Assembly (NCBI RefSeq): GCF_050337105.1
Contig: NZ_JAKJSQ010000011.1
Location: 13,507 to 77,506 of the forward strand
DNA: 64,000 bases
Reading direction: 5' to 3'
Source: Aliivibrio_A kagoshimensis
GTDB lineage: Bacteria; Pseudomonadota; Gammaproteobacteria; Enterobacterales; Vibrionaceae
Every line of letters starts with the position of its first letter. Position 1 is the stretch's first letter. Position numbers and translations under genes: made by a program. The notes under the pieces were generated by a model that was not told the DNA's origin, ran no database searches, and saw only the letters and a list, made by a program, of their open reading frames with translations. This document shows positions 1 through 8,115 of this stretch, piece after piece.

Positions 1-3000
1 CACCCCCTATGCCCATATGCTGATGGTCAATAGAGACATAAATTTTCCCCTCAGAAACCAATTCATTAGTATGTTTAGCCTGTGTTAATTGCGCTTGGCT
101 GTATCGGTTAACACTAAAGTGAAAGTCACCACGTATACTCAGATTATCTATATTGAGCAGACGAGTATCACAACGTAAACCACTCTCTGATGGAAATAGG
201 TAGGGGGTATAAACATCCGAAATTGGCAAGGTGTAACGGCCAACTTGTGCGGCGCTTAAACGATCTGGGTAGTTCTCAAATGGCCCTCGTCCAAACCAGG
301 AGATCTCTGATTCAGGCTGCTCTGCAAGAGTAAAATTGATTCCAATCCGAGGGAGTGGCGGAACGTTATCACTGATGTTTACCTCGATAGTTAGATTGAG
401 CTCTCCGCTCTCACTGATCAGGTATTGCCAATCGGTGATTGCCTGCAGCTGATCGTGATGGTAATAAGCAAATTTCGACTTAATCACCACGCCACTCGTT
501 TGCTGAATCAGTTGACACTGTACACACTGACGCTGCCACTCTCCGACTCCCGCTTCTGTCCATCTAGATACCCACGCATTTGGATCAACACAATCGGCTT
601 CACTGGTGCCAATATCATTGTCTAACGGGGCACGGTAGAAGTTATCTTGCAGTGTTGAGAGTAACTGCGACTCACCATCTACTTGCCACTGCGCTAACAG
701 ACCTTCATCTCTGAGCCACCGCCACTGCTGATTTCGCTTGTTGTCACCATAAGTCACCGTAATCTCATTTTCGCTCTCATCAACAGTAATTTTGTTTCTG
801 TTTACTAACGAACCGATAGACTCAGGTAGACTCAGTGATTGGCTGTTTTTAAGGCTAAACTGCTCACTGGCAACTCGGTGCTTGGCCTCTGTCCACACAG
901 TTGCATCAATGGTTTCAACTTGTAGGTTAAGATGATATTCACACTCTGGTTGCCGTTCAAATTGACACTCTATCGTGACTGACTGCATTGATAGCGGCGC
1001 GATATCCAAAGTACTATCTCCTTGTTCAACCACCTTGCCATTTTCAGTTATCGACCAGCTTAGACGCTCATTGTCTGTATGACGAAACAGTGCTTCACTA
1101 TTGATCTCTACCTCAAAGCATTGGTTATCAGGGCCATTTGATGAGGGAGAGAGGGTAAATTGCAAAAACTGCTGACAATATTTCACCTCTTCAAGCGCCG
1201 GGTGGGGAGTTCTGTCTGGAAACATTAAACCATTAATGCAGAACTGTCGGTCATTTTGCTTATCGCCAAAATCACCGCCGTACCCCCAGTAGTGCTCACC
1301 CTGTTCATCCCACTTACTGATGCCTTGATCTACCCAATCCCAAATAAACCCACCTTGCAGACGTGGGTAGGCTCGAAACGCATCCCAATATTTGTTAAAA
1401 CTGCCTAAGCTATTACCCATTGCATGAGCGTACTCACACAGAATCAGAGGCCTCTGCTCTCCCGGCAGTGACAGCCACTTTTTAATTGACCACTTTGGAA
1501 CGGCTTCAAAAGGTTGGTCTTCATCCACTCGAGCATACATTGGGCAGATAATATCAGTGGCACCGGTGTTGGCTCCGCCCCCTTCGTATTGCACTGGACG
1601 TGAAGGGTCAAAATCTTTCGACCAAGCATACATCGCATCGTGAGTACTGCCATGCCCTGACTCATTACCCAGTGACCACAAAATGACAGATGGGTGATTT
1701 TTATCTCGCTCGACCATCTGATTGTATCGAGTCATAAAGGCGTGTGTCCAAGCTGGATCCGATGCTAAACGCCCCATTGGAAACATGCCGTGGGTCTCAA
1801 TATTAGCCTCATCACACACATAGAGCCCCATCTCATCACACAGTTCATACCAACGAGGATGGTTCGGGTAGTGCGCGGTTCTCACTGCATTGAAGTTGTA
1901 CTGCTTCATCAATCTAATATCTTGTATCATGTCATCTTCGTTTACGGCATGACCGCGCTCAGGGTGATGCTCATGTCGGTTCACTCCTCGAATCATCAAC
2001 GCCTTACCATTTAAACAGAGCTGACCCTGCTTGATCTCAACTTTACGAAACCCAACTTGATACGCTTCGACATCCATGACTTGACCCTGCTCATCTAACA
2101 GCGTGATCACACATCGATAGAGATTCGGAGTTTCTGCACTCCACAGTTTTGGCTCTCGTACATTCAATCGATGGTAGCAGATATCACTCCAGCCCCCTTT
2201 TTCATCAATGACTCGATCATTCACCTGCGATATTTGTGCATCAGTAACTGCAATATACTCTTGACCATTACTGTCTTTTTCAAACAACTGAGCCTCTACT
2301 TGATAATGCTCAGGGGCGAAAATTCGACTGGTAATATCCAACCAACCATCTCGATAACAGGCATCCAAATCTGGCGTTATGTGGACATCCAGCAGTTGAT
2401 GATGAGGTTTGGTTAACAGCGTGACATCTCGAAAAATACCACTTAACCACCACATGTCTTGATCTTCTAAATAGCTGCCATCACTCCACCGCAACACCAC
2501 AACCGTTAACTGGTTGTTGCCCACTTTAAGATAGTCAGTCACATCGAATTCAGCAGGCAAACGACTGTCTTGTGAATACCCCACCCACTGGCCGTTACAC
2601 CACAGATAAAAAGCAGAGTTAACCCCATCGAAAATTAGGCGATTTTGTTGGGTAAGCTGAGCCGCAGTGCGAGAGAACTCCGTACGATAACAACCGGTTG
2701 GATTCTCTTTTGGCACCTTCGGAGGGTTCACTGGAAATGGGTATTTAATGTTGGCATAGATCGGTATATCAAATCCTTGCAACTGCCAATTTGAAGGGAC
2801 AGACACCGTAGACCACAAAGAGTCATCAGTTTGAGAAGCGTTCGAACTATCAGGTGATAAGATGGACTCAGGTACCATTTCCGGGCTCGAAAATAACTGA
2901 AATTGCCAATCACCATTTAATGAGACACGTTGAGGTGACCGCTGCTTAAGTGCATCATCTTGACTCTTGAATCCATGCAGCGGACTGTGCGCTATCATAC

Positions 3001-3067
3001 GGTTCACTTGAATCGATTGAGGATTTTCCCAATCTCGACGAGCCATCACTGCGTTAAATGTTGTCAT
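1..3067 (-). CDS. lacZ: Beta-galactosidase LacZ, 3' end cut by window edge
   Basis: Hydrolyses lactose and other beta-D-galactosides in the cytoplasm (glycoside hydrolase family 2). About 1022 codons are in the window, against 1024 residues in E. coli, so only the last couple of dozen residues lie beyond position 1. The acid/base glutamate sits in LWSLGNESGHG (Glu469) and the nucleophile in ILCEYAHAMGN (Glu545); both codons are in the frame of the ATG at 3067, and the last visible residues (IDHQHMGIGG) match the family's C-terminal region in the same frame, so I see no frameshift. The gene is divergent from a LacI-type regulator, with operator-like palindromes between. No permease gene is visible; it could lie beyond the edge. 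Confidence 0.95.
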   Translation of the reverse strand, partial: MTTFNAVMARRDWENPQSIQVNRMIAHSPLHGFKSQDDALKQRSPQRVSLNGDWQFQLFSSPEMVPESILSPDSSNASQTDDSLWSTVSVPSNWQLQGFDIPIYANIKYPFPVNPPKVPKENPTGCYRTEFSRTAAQLTQQNRLIFDGVNSAFYLWCNGQWVGYSQDSRLPAEFDVTDYLKVGNNQLTVVVLRWSDGSYLEDQDMWWLSGIFRDVTLLTKPHHQLLDVHITPDLDACYRDGWLDITSRIFAPEHYQVEAQLFEKDSNGQEYIAVTDAQISQVNDRVIDEKGGWSDICYHRLNVREPKLWSAETPNLYRCVITLLDEQGQVMDVEAYQVGFRKVEIKQGQLCLNGKALMIRGVNRHEHHPERGHAVNEDDMIQDIRLMKQYNFNAVRTAHYPNHPRWYELCDEMGLYVCDEANIETHGMFPMGRLASDPAWTHAFMTRYNQMVERDKNHPSVILWSLGNESGHGSTHDAMYAWSKDFDPSRPVQYEGGGANTGATDIICPMYARVDEDQPFEAVPKWSIKKWLSLPGEQRPLILCEYAHAMGNSLGSFNKYWDAFRAYPRLQGGFIWDWVDQGISKWDEQGEHYWGYGGDFGDKQNDRQFCINGLMFPDRTPHPALEEVKYCQQFLQFTLSPSSNGPDNQCFEVEINSEALFRHTDNERLSWSITENGKVVEQGDSTLDIAPLSMQSVTIECQFERQPECEYHLNLQVETIDATVWTEAKHRVASEQFSLKNSQSLSLPESIGSLVNRNKITVDESENEITVTYGDNKRNQQWRWLRDEGLLAQWQVDGESQLLSTLQDNFYRAPLDNDIGTSEADCVDPNAWVSRWTEAGVGEWQRQCVQCQLIQQTSGVVIKSKFAYYHHDQLQAITDWQYLISESGELNLTIEVNISDNVPPLPRIGINFTLAEQPESEISWFGRGPFENYPDRLSAAQVGRYTLPISDVYTPYLFPSESGLRCDTRLLNIDNLSIRGDFHFSVNRYSQAQLTQAKHTNELVSEGKIYVSIDHQHMGIGG

Positions 3068-3156
3068 CTCAATACCTACTTTATTCGGGTTTTATCTGCT
3101 ATATATTCCCTACTTTACAAGCTAACGTTGCAATGATCTTCACTGTTTTTTATTTA

Positions 3157-3170
3157 TGTGAGCGATCACA
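3157..3170. promoter_or_regulatory. lac-type operator, lacZ-proximal
   Basis: TGTGAGCGATCACA differs at one base from the core of the ideal symmetric lac operator (TGTGAGCGCTCACA). It lies 90 bp upstream of the lacZ start. The TGTGA/TCACA arms are 4 bp apart, which fits LacI and not CRP (6 bp). Confidence 0.7.
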
Positions 3171-3242
3171 ATCATTAACTGTATTTTTCTATTTAAATTA
3201 TAATACCCCATAAATCGCATGAAAACATAAGATATCTTCACA

Positions 3243-3256
3243 TGTGAAAGCTCACA
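3243..3256. promoter_or_regulatory. lac-type operator, lacI-proximal
   Basis: TGTGAAAGCTCACA is a second operator-like palindrome. Its centre is 86 bp from the first, about eight helical turns, which would suit a DNA loop held by a tetrameric repressor. Confidence 0.6.
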
Positions 3257-3334
3257 AATTTAGTGTGCACGCAGACATTAACAGATCAATTTTGTTATTA
3301 TCCATGTCAATAGAAGTAGACCAATGGCACTAAG

Positions 3335-4420
3335 ATGAGTAAGCAGAAGGAAGAATCAATCACGTTAGAGAATGTCGCAAAACACAGCGGCGTCTCGTAT
3401 CAAACCGTCTCTCGAGTGGTAAATAACGCCCCTAATGTATCCGATAAAACGCGTCGCAAAGTACAAGCATCCATTAATGAGCTGGGTTACGTCCCCAACC
3501 GGCTGGCGCAACGTTTGGCCAGTAAAAAAAGCCATACCCTTGGTCTAGCCACTGTGGATATCTCATTGCATGCCGCTGCTCAAATTGCAGCTGGTACTAA
3601 ACTTGAAGCTAAAAATCAGGGCTTTTCGGTTGTGCTTTCTATTATTGATGGATGTGAAGCTCATGGCTGCCAATCTGCGTTCAATGAACTCAATTCACAG
3701 CATGTTGATGGCATTATCATCAATGCGCCACTGGCCCCTCAACAAGCTGAAACACTAAGCCATAACAGCAAACAAACCCCCGCGATTTTTGTCGATGTTC
3801 CACCTAATACTCAAGTATTAAACGTGGTGTATGACCAGCATGAGGGCGCATCATTAAGTGCCCAACACCTTCTGAGTCTTGGCCACCAACAGATCGCTAT
3901 TATTAACGGTCCAGCGTCGTCAAGTACCTCGGCACTTCGCCTGCAAGGAGCCACCGACACACTGTCGGCTCAAGGGATCTCTCCCATTTATGTGGCGGAC
4001 GGTGACTGGAGTGCAGCGAGTGGATATCAATTGACTCGCTCACTCATTGAGTCGGGGTTGGCGTTTACTGCTATGTTGGTGGCGAACGATCAGATGGCAT
4101 TGGGGGTGCTAAAAGCATTAAACGATCAAGGATTGAGAGTGCCTCACGATGTCTCCGTCGTAGGTTACGATGACACGCCAGAGAGCCGTTTTTATCAACC
4201 CGCACTGACCACAGTAAAACAGGATTTCCACCAGTTAGGAAAAGAGGCAGTATTACGTTTGGTTGAGAAAATTCAGGGCGATTCGCAGCAACCACAAGCT
4301 ACGCTGCTACGGTCAGATCTGTTGATACGACACAGTAGTGGCCCAGTTAAACAACCCGCTGATATGGATAAACTCGCCGTAATTGACTCGCTGCAGCAGG
4401 TGATTCAGAAATTAGGCTAA
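3335..4420 (+). CDS. lacI: LacI-family repressor, likely lactose repressor
   Basis: 361 residues, almost the length of E. coli LacI (360). The N-terminal helix-turn-helix (about 9-30) has the recognition-helix residues Tyr22, Gln23 and Arg27, the same trio as E. coli Tyr17-Gln18-Arg22, followed by a hinge helix (NRLAQRLASKKS) and a periplasmic-binding-protein-like effector domain (about 65-335). The C-terminal tail LAVIDSLQQVIQKLG resembles a leucine-heptad tetramerisation helix. It is transcribed away from lacZ, and the shared spacer holds two lac-operator-like sites that fit these recognition residues. Repression of lacZ and relief by a galactoside are inferred. Its 3' end overlaps the convergent acetyltransferase gene by 4 bp. 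Confidence 0.88.
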   Translation: MSKQKEESITLENVAKHSGVSYQTVSRVVNNAPNVSDKTRRKVQASINELGYVPNRLAQRLASKKSHTLGLATVDISLHAAAQIAAGTKLEAKNQGFSVVLSIIDGCEAHGCQSAFNELNSQHVDGIIINAPLAPQQAETLSHNSKQTPAIFVDVPPNTQVLNVVYDQHEGASLSAQHLLSLGHQQIAIINGPASSSTSALRLQGATDTLSAQGISPIYVADGDWSAASGYQLTRSLIESGLAFTAMLVANDQMALGVLKALNDQGLRVPHDVSVVGYDDTPESRFYQPALTTVKQDFHQLGKEAVLRLVEKIQGDSQQPQATLLRSDLLIRHSSGPVKQPADMDKLAVIDSLQQVIQKLG

Positions 4421-4923
4421 CGTCGCTGATAATGATGATCGGCATACCATTTACCGCCTATTTCGTAGGCATTTTCGACCACATTATGCAGAGAAAATCC
4501 GCACTTTATTAGCACGCGTTCAGATCCAATATTACCTTCAGTCACTACCGCATTATACTGGGTGATTTGATGAGTCTTCGTCGCCCACTCCACTAATGCT
4601 GCGAGGGATTCAGTGCCATACTGCTTTCCGTGAAACTCAGGCAGCAGTAGATACCCAACTTCTGCAACACCATCAACCAAAGTAAAACCAGTAATGCCGA
4701 TGGCTTCACCGCTAAGTTTATCGGTAATGACCAAACATAACCAAGTGTCACCATTTGGAGTCCACGGCGATAAACGGGTTTCAAACTTCTCTTTGACTAA
4801 CTCTACGTCCATTTCATCAAAACAGAGCGAAATAACTTGAGGCTCTTGATGCAGCTGCAAGAACAGCGGCCAATCTTTTTGGGAGATGGGTGTCATCATC
4901 AACCGCGTTGTTGTTATTTCCAT
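4417..4923 (-). CDS. GNAT-family N-acetyltransferase (RimJ/RimL-like)
   Basis: About 168 residues of the acetyl-CoA-dependent GNAT fold. It opens with the ITTTRLMM pattern typical of RimJ/RimL-like members, and has the beta4/pantetheine-binding region around EVGYLLLPEFHGKQYGTES and a late segment VLIKCGFS typical of the family. Substrate unknown. I chose the ATG at 4923 because AAGGAG lies 8 nt upstream of it; an in-frame GTG at 4932 would fall beside that ribosome-binding site. Convergent with lacI. Confidence 0.8.
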   Translation of the reverse strand: MEITTTRLMMTPISQKDWPLFLQLHQEPQVISLCFDEMDVELVKEKFETRLSPWTPNGDTWLCLVITDKLSGEAIGITGFTLVDGVAEVGYLLLPEFHGKQYGTESLAALVEWATKTHQITQYNAVVTEGNIGSERVLIKCGFSLHNVVENAYEIGGKWYADHHYQRR

Positions 4924-5015
4924 ATAGGGCACTCCTTGGCAAAACGTTAACTTAACACCTTAATATTATTCGCTATTTTTGCAAGGAAAATGTTTGGAAT
5001 TGATTTAAGAGTCGG

Positions 5016-5045
5016 TGAAGTGAAAGGAGTACTCCTTTCACTTCA
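5016..5045. repeat. Perfect 30-bp palindrome after chemoreceptor gene
   Basis: Two 15-bp arms with no loop, ending 9 bp before the chemoreceptor stop codon's outer edge. There is no T-run on either side, so it is not a standard intrinsic terminator, although it could still form a strong RNA hairpin at the mRNA end. Confidence 0.7.
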
Positions 5046-5053
5046 ATGGTGAG

Positions 5054-7060
5054 TTATACCTTAAACTGACTGAGTACTTGGTTCACTTCTAGACCCAATT
5101 TATTGAGGTCTTCCGCTGAATCGGTTGTTGCCATTGATTTTTCTAACGTTTTAGATGAAATATCAGACATCATGTTAACGTTAATACTCACCTCATCGGC
5201 TGCCACTGCTTGCTGCCCTGCTGCGCTGGAAATTAATCCGATTGAGTCATTGAGTTGGCTAATAAACCCATCAATAGACGTTAACGCCTCTTCCGCTGAA
5301 TGAACTTGAACCATGGTATCTTCTGAGTCGGCACAGCATTTGCTCATTGCTTTACTGGCCGTTTCTGAGCGTTGCTGCAAACTGGTAATGATCTCTTGAA
5401 TTTCCGCTGTCGACTCTTGGGTTCTTGATGCTAGTGATCTCACTTCATCGGCAACAACAGCAAAACCTCTTCCCTGCTCCCCTGCTCGTGCAGCTTCAAT
5501 CGCTGCGTTAAGTGCTAACAGATTGGTTTGTTCGGCAATGCTACGAATCACTTCAAGTACCGAACCTATTAACTCACTGTCTGAACGAACATCATCCACC
5601 GTTTTATTGGTATCGCTAAGTTGCTGAGATAACACTTTCATTGAATTGGCGGCTTCTAAGACAATTTCAGCACCTTTTGACGCGGTATCTGCGGTTGATT
5701 GAGATAGATTAGCGGCTTGGTCTGCACTGTGACTCACCTCTTTGGCACTCGCCGACATCTCAGTCATTGCCGAAGCAGCTAATTGCGCTTGCGATTGCTG
5801 ATCTCTTACTTCATCCTGAGTATCAATAGCGGTTGTACTGAGCGCCTGCGATGAATGATGCATACTCACTGATACGGTATTTAATCGCGTAATTGAATTT
5901 TGCAACTTCTCGACAAATACATTAAATGATCGGCTTAACACACCAAGCTCATCCGTCCGGGTTTCATCCAAACGTTTTGTTAAGTCTCCTTCACCAACTG
6001 CAATTTCATCCATCGCTTCGGTCACTTCACGTAGTGGTTTACTTAGCAGTCGATTAATAACAAGGATAATGACCGAACACGTCACAACGAATAGGATTAA
6101 TATAACAATAATCGAGAAGAATAGGGCTTCTTGGACTGGGCCGGTAATGGTCTCTTTAGGTACCATAAACCCTAAATTCCATTTTAGATCTATGCTCGAA
6201 TCTGCTAGCTGATCGACCAATACGATGTACTCTTGATTATCATATCTAACGCTCGTGATGGTCTCGCTGTTTCGATTTGCCTGTTGCATCAAATCAGAAA
6301 AACCTGACGACTTAGGCACCAGTTGATCAATTTGATTCAGAGTCGGCAGCTTACTCATATCAAGATTTTTAGCGGTATCAGGAAACGAGATAATATGCCC
6401 ATCATTGGTAAACAGAAAACCGTAACCAAGCTGCTTATAGTGCATCTTATCAATCAGATCTCGTTTGATCGCAGAGCCCAGGATATCAATGCCAAGCACC
6501 CCGACTAGTTTATTGCCTGAAGTTTTGACTACCGTTTTAATTGACGTAACAATGCTGCCATCATTGGCATCAATTTCAGGTCGAGTAATGAACATTCTGT
6601 TTTTATCTAACGCTTCAGACCACCATGGACGCTTACTCGTATAGTAGTTGGCATCATTGTAACGCCCATCAAGGTCGAAATATTCGTGGGTATTGGCCGG
6701 AGCAAAAAATACTGATTTAATCATTGGGTCTTGTGCTGAAATCGCTCTGAACTGATTCACAATACTTTGGTAGGTTTCATCACTGTCAATATCTGAACCA
6801 CGCTCATCGTAGTTGCTAAACCAGTTGGTAATAAACGGTGAAACTTGCAGCGTTGTAACGACTCTTGATCGCGCTTTAAAGAACTCATGGATGCTGCTAG
6901 ACGTTTGATCATTAATCAATCTAACCTCTTGTATTACTTCACTTTGAACCTGTTCTGCCCGTTCGCTGATCAATACGTAGGCGGTGACAATTGAAATGCC
7001 AGCCAGTAAACCAGATACGGCAAACACTACTTTCTTAGCAATCGAATTCATCATTTTCAT
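5054..7060 (-). CDS. Methyl-accepting chemotaxis protein with dCACHE sensor
   Basis: 668 residues, a full-length transmembrane chemoreceptor. TM1 at about 9-29, a periplasmic double-CACHE ligand-binding region at about 35-305 (contains RPWWSEAL and the VGVLGIDI segment typical of CACHE), TM2 at about 312-336, HAMP at about 337-390, then the cytoplasmic coiled coil. The kinase-contact tip reads EQTNLLALNAAIEAARAGE near residue 510. It would signal through CheW/CheA to the flagellar motor; the ligand cannot be named, though dCACHE sensors often bind amino acids. No C-terminal CheR-docking pentapeptide is seen (ends LSQFKV). A FliA-type promoter lies upstream. Confidence 0.95.
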   Translation of the reverse strand: MKMMNSIAKKVVFAVSGLLAGISIVTAYVLISERAEQVQSEVIQEVRLINDQTSSSIHEFFKARSRVVTTLQVSPFITNWFSNYDERGSDIDSDETYQSIVNQFRAISAQDPMIKSVFFAPANTHEYFDLDGRYNDANYYTSKRPWWSEALDKNRMFITRPEIDANDGSIVTSIKTVVKTSGNKLVGVLGIDILGSAIKRDLIDKMHYKQLGYGFLFTNDGHIISFPDTAKNLDMSKLPTLNQIDQLVPKSSGFSDLMQQANRNSETITSVRYDNQEYIVLVDQLADSSIDLKWNLGFMVPKETITGPVQEALFFSIIVILILFVVTCSVIILVINRLLSKPLREVTEAMDEIAVGEGDLTKRLDETRTDELGVLSRSFNVFVEKLQNSITRLNTVSVSMHHSSQALSTTAIDTQDEVRDQQSQAQLAASAMTEMSASAKEVSHSADQAANLSQSTADTASKGAEIVLEAANSMKVLSQQLSDTNKTVDDVRSDSELIGSVLEVIRSIAEQTNLLALNAAIEAARAGEQGRGFAVVADEVRSLASRTQESTAEIQEIITSLQQRSETASKAMSKCCADSEDTMVQVHSAEEALTSIDGFISQLNDSIGLISSAAGQQAVAADEVSINVNMMSDISSKTLEKSMATTDSAEDLNKLGLEVNQVLSQFKV

Positions 7061-7139
7061 CTGCTTTTTACATCCATTTCAGATCAATAAAGTGGTAAAC
7101 CCTCTACAAATTGGGTTTAATTTGATGAACTTTACTACT

Positions 7140-7166
7140 TTATCGACATTTTGTCCTTTCTGTTTA
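7140..7166 (-). promoter_or_regulatory. Sigma-28 (FliA) promoter candidate for chemoreceptor
   Basis: On the minus strand TAAA is followed after exactly 15 nt by GTCGATAA. The flagellar sigma-28 consensus is TAAA-N15-GCCGATAA, so 11 of 12 bases match. It ends 79 bp upstream of the chemoreceptor start. Confidence 0.65.
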
Positions 7167-7259
7167 CTTGATAGAGTGCACAATAATATATAAAAAACGA
7201 TGAATAAAAAAACCGCAATACAGTAAGCATTACGGGTTTATCCATACATAACTCTTTGA

Positions 7260-7733
7260 TTAATAAGCGCCTTCTAGTTTCAATAAGGTCTCTTTGATCT
7301 CCAAACCACCAGCATAACCCGTCAGGCTGCCATTTTTACCTATTACTCGATGACATGGCACAATAATCGAGATTGGGTTTTTTCCATTTGCCCCCCCCAC
7401 AGCCTGTGATGCTTTTGGGTTCCCAACCGCAATGGCCAGATCTTTATAACTCCAGGTCTCACCAAAAGGGATAGTCGTGAGCGCATGCCACACCTTTTGT
7501 TGGAATTCAGTACCGATTGCTGCTAATGGTATTGAAAATTCACGACGTTTGCCGCTAAAATATTCTCGAAGTTGAGTCACTGTTAGCTGCAAAATAGGGT
7601 GAGTGTCGGTTTGTTCACCGAGATCACTTAACTCAAATGAGTGATTCTCACACCACACGCCCAATAAACCGTCATCATTTGCATGAACCGTCATAGTGCC
7701 AATTAAGCTGTCAAACTGGGTGTAAACTGTCAA
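7260..7733 (-). CDS. ogt: Methylated-DNA-[protein]-cysteine S-methyltransferase
   Basis: A suicide repair enzyme that transfers alkyl groups from O6-alkylguanine (or O4-alkylthymine) to its own cysteine. The active-site motif VPCHRV is present (Cys127 from the TTG start), preceded by the helix-turn-helix DNA-binding part (SYKDLAIAVGNPKASQAVG) and followed by GYAGGLEIKETLLKLEG. I prefer a TTG start at 7733: AGGAGG lies 6 nt upstream, and this places the start one base after the arsR stop. An ATG at 7766 would add 11 residues and overlap arsR. Co-transcribed with the ArsR gene. Length about 157 residues, typical of Ogt-type proteins. Confidence 0.9.
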   Translation of the reverse strand: MTVYTQFDSLIGTMTVHANDDGLLGVWCENHSFELSDLGEQTDTHPILQLTVTQLREYFSGKRREFSIPLAAIGTEFQQKVWHALTTIPFGETWSYKDLAIAVGNPKASQAVGGANGKNPISIIVPCHRVIGKNGSLTGYAGGLEIKETLLKLEGAY

Positions 7734-7734
7734 G

Positions 7735-8043
7735 TTATCCCTCCTCTTCGCTGCATTTCTCATCAAAACAGCACTCTTCTTGTAGAAAGCCGATCACTGC
7801 AGTTAGCTTTTCATATTCAGCGACACAATAAAGCGTACGTCCTTCCCGGCGTTGCGAAATTAACCCAGCCGATGCCAAACCAGAAACATGATGGGACAGT
7901 GTTGAACCAGGAATATCAAGTTTGTCTTGTACCGTTCCAACCGCAACCCCTTGGTAGCCTGCGCGAACCACAATTTTATATATGCTTAAACGAGTAGGAT
8001 GACCCAACTCTTTCAATGCTTTCGCAACAATCTCAATATCCAC
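7735..8043 (-). CDS. ArsR-family winged-helix repressor
   Basis: 102 residues. A winged helix-turn-helix of the ArsR/SmtB type: ALKELGHPTRLSIYKIV, then recognition helix IPGSTLSHHVSGLASAGLI, then wing (REGRTLYCV). Such proteins bind DNA as dimers and release it on binding metal(loid)s or other effectors. The usual alpha-3 ELCVC site is absent; instead there is a C-terminal cysteine cluster (ECC...KC, last 15 residues), a plausible metalloid or zinc site. GTG start, with AGGAG 6 nt upstream. Its own promoter carries the palindrome ATTTC-N10-GAAAT, found again twice at the permease promoter near 12.6 kb, so I infer that it represses both itself (with ogt) and that permease. Confidence 0.88.
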   Translation of the reverse strand: MDIEIVAKALKELGHPTRLSIYKIVVRAGYQGVAVGTVQDKLDIPGSTLSHHVSGLASAGLISQRREGRTLYCVAEYEKLTAVIGFLQEECCFDEKCSEEEG

Positions 8044-8066
8044 GGCTCACTCCTTTATCTGCTTAT

Positions 8067-8086
8067 ATTTCGATGTTACTGGAAAT
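8067..8086. promoter_or_regulatory. ArsR operator candidate in its own promoter
   Basis: ATTTC-N10-GAAAT palindrome. It covers the probable minus-strand -10 box (TAACAT, 8078-8073), which is 17 nt from a -35 box TTGGCA (8101-8096). The same pattern occurs at 12590-12609 and 12639-12658. Confidence 0.65.
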
Positions 8087-8115
8087 GATTATTTTTGCCA
8101 ACAATTAACGTCATC

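Noticed and set aside
1..3067. Possible frameshift in lacZ, since only short open frames are obvious at first sight
   Set aside because: The start ATG, both catalytic glutamates and the last visible codons are all in one frame; the gene simply runs off the window edge.
3157..3170. CRP-binding site in the lac spacer
   Set aside because: TGTGA and TCACA are 4 bp apart; CRP needs 6. The spacing and core fit a LacI operator.
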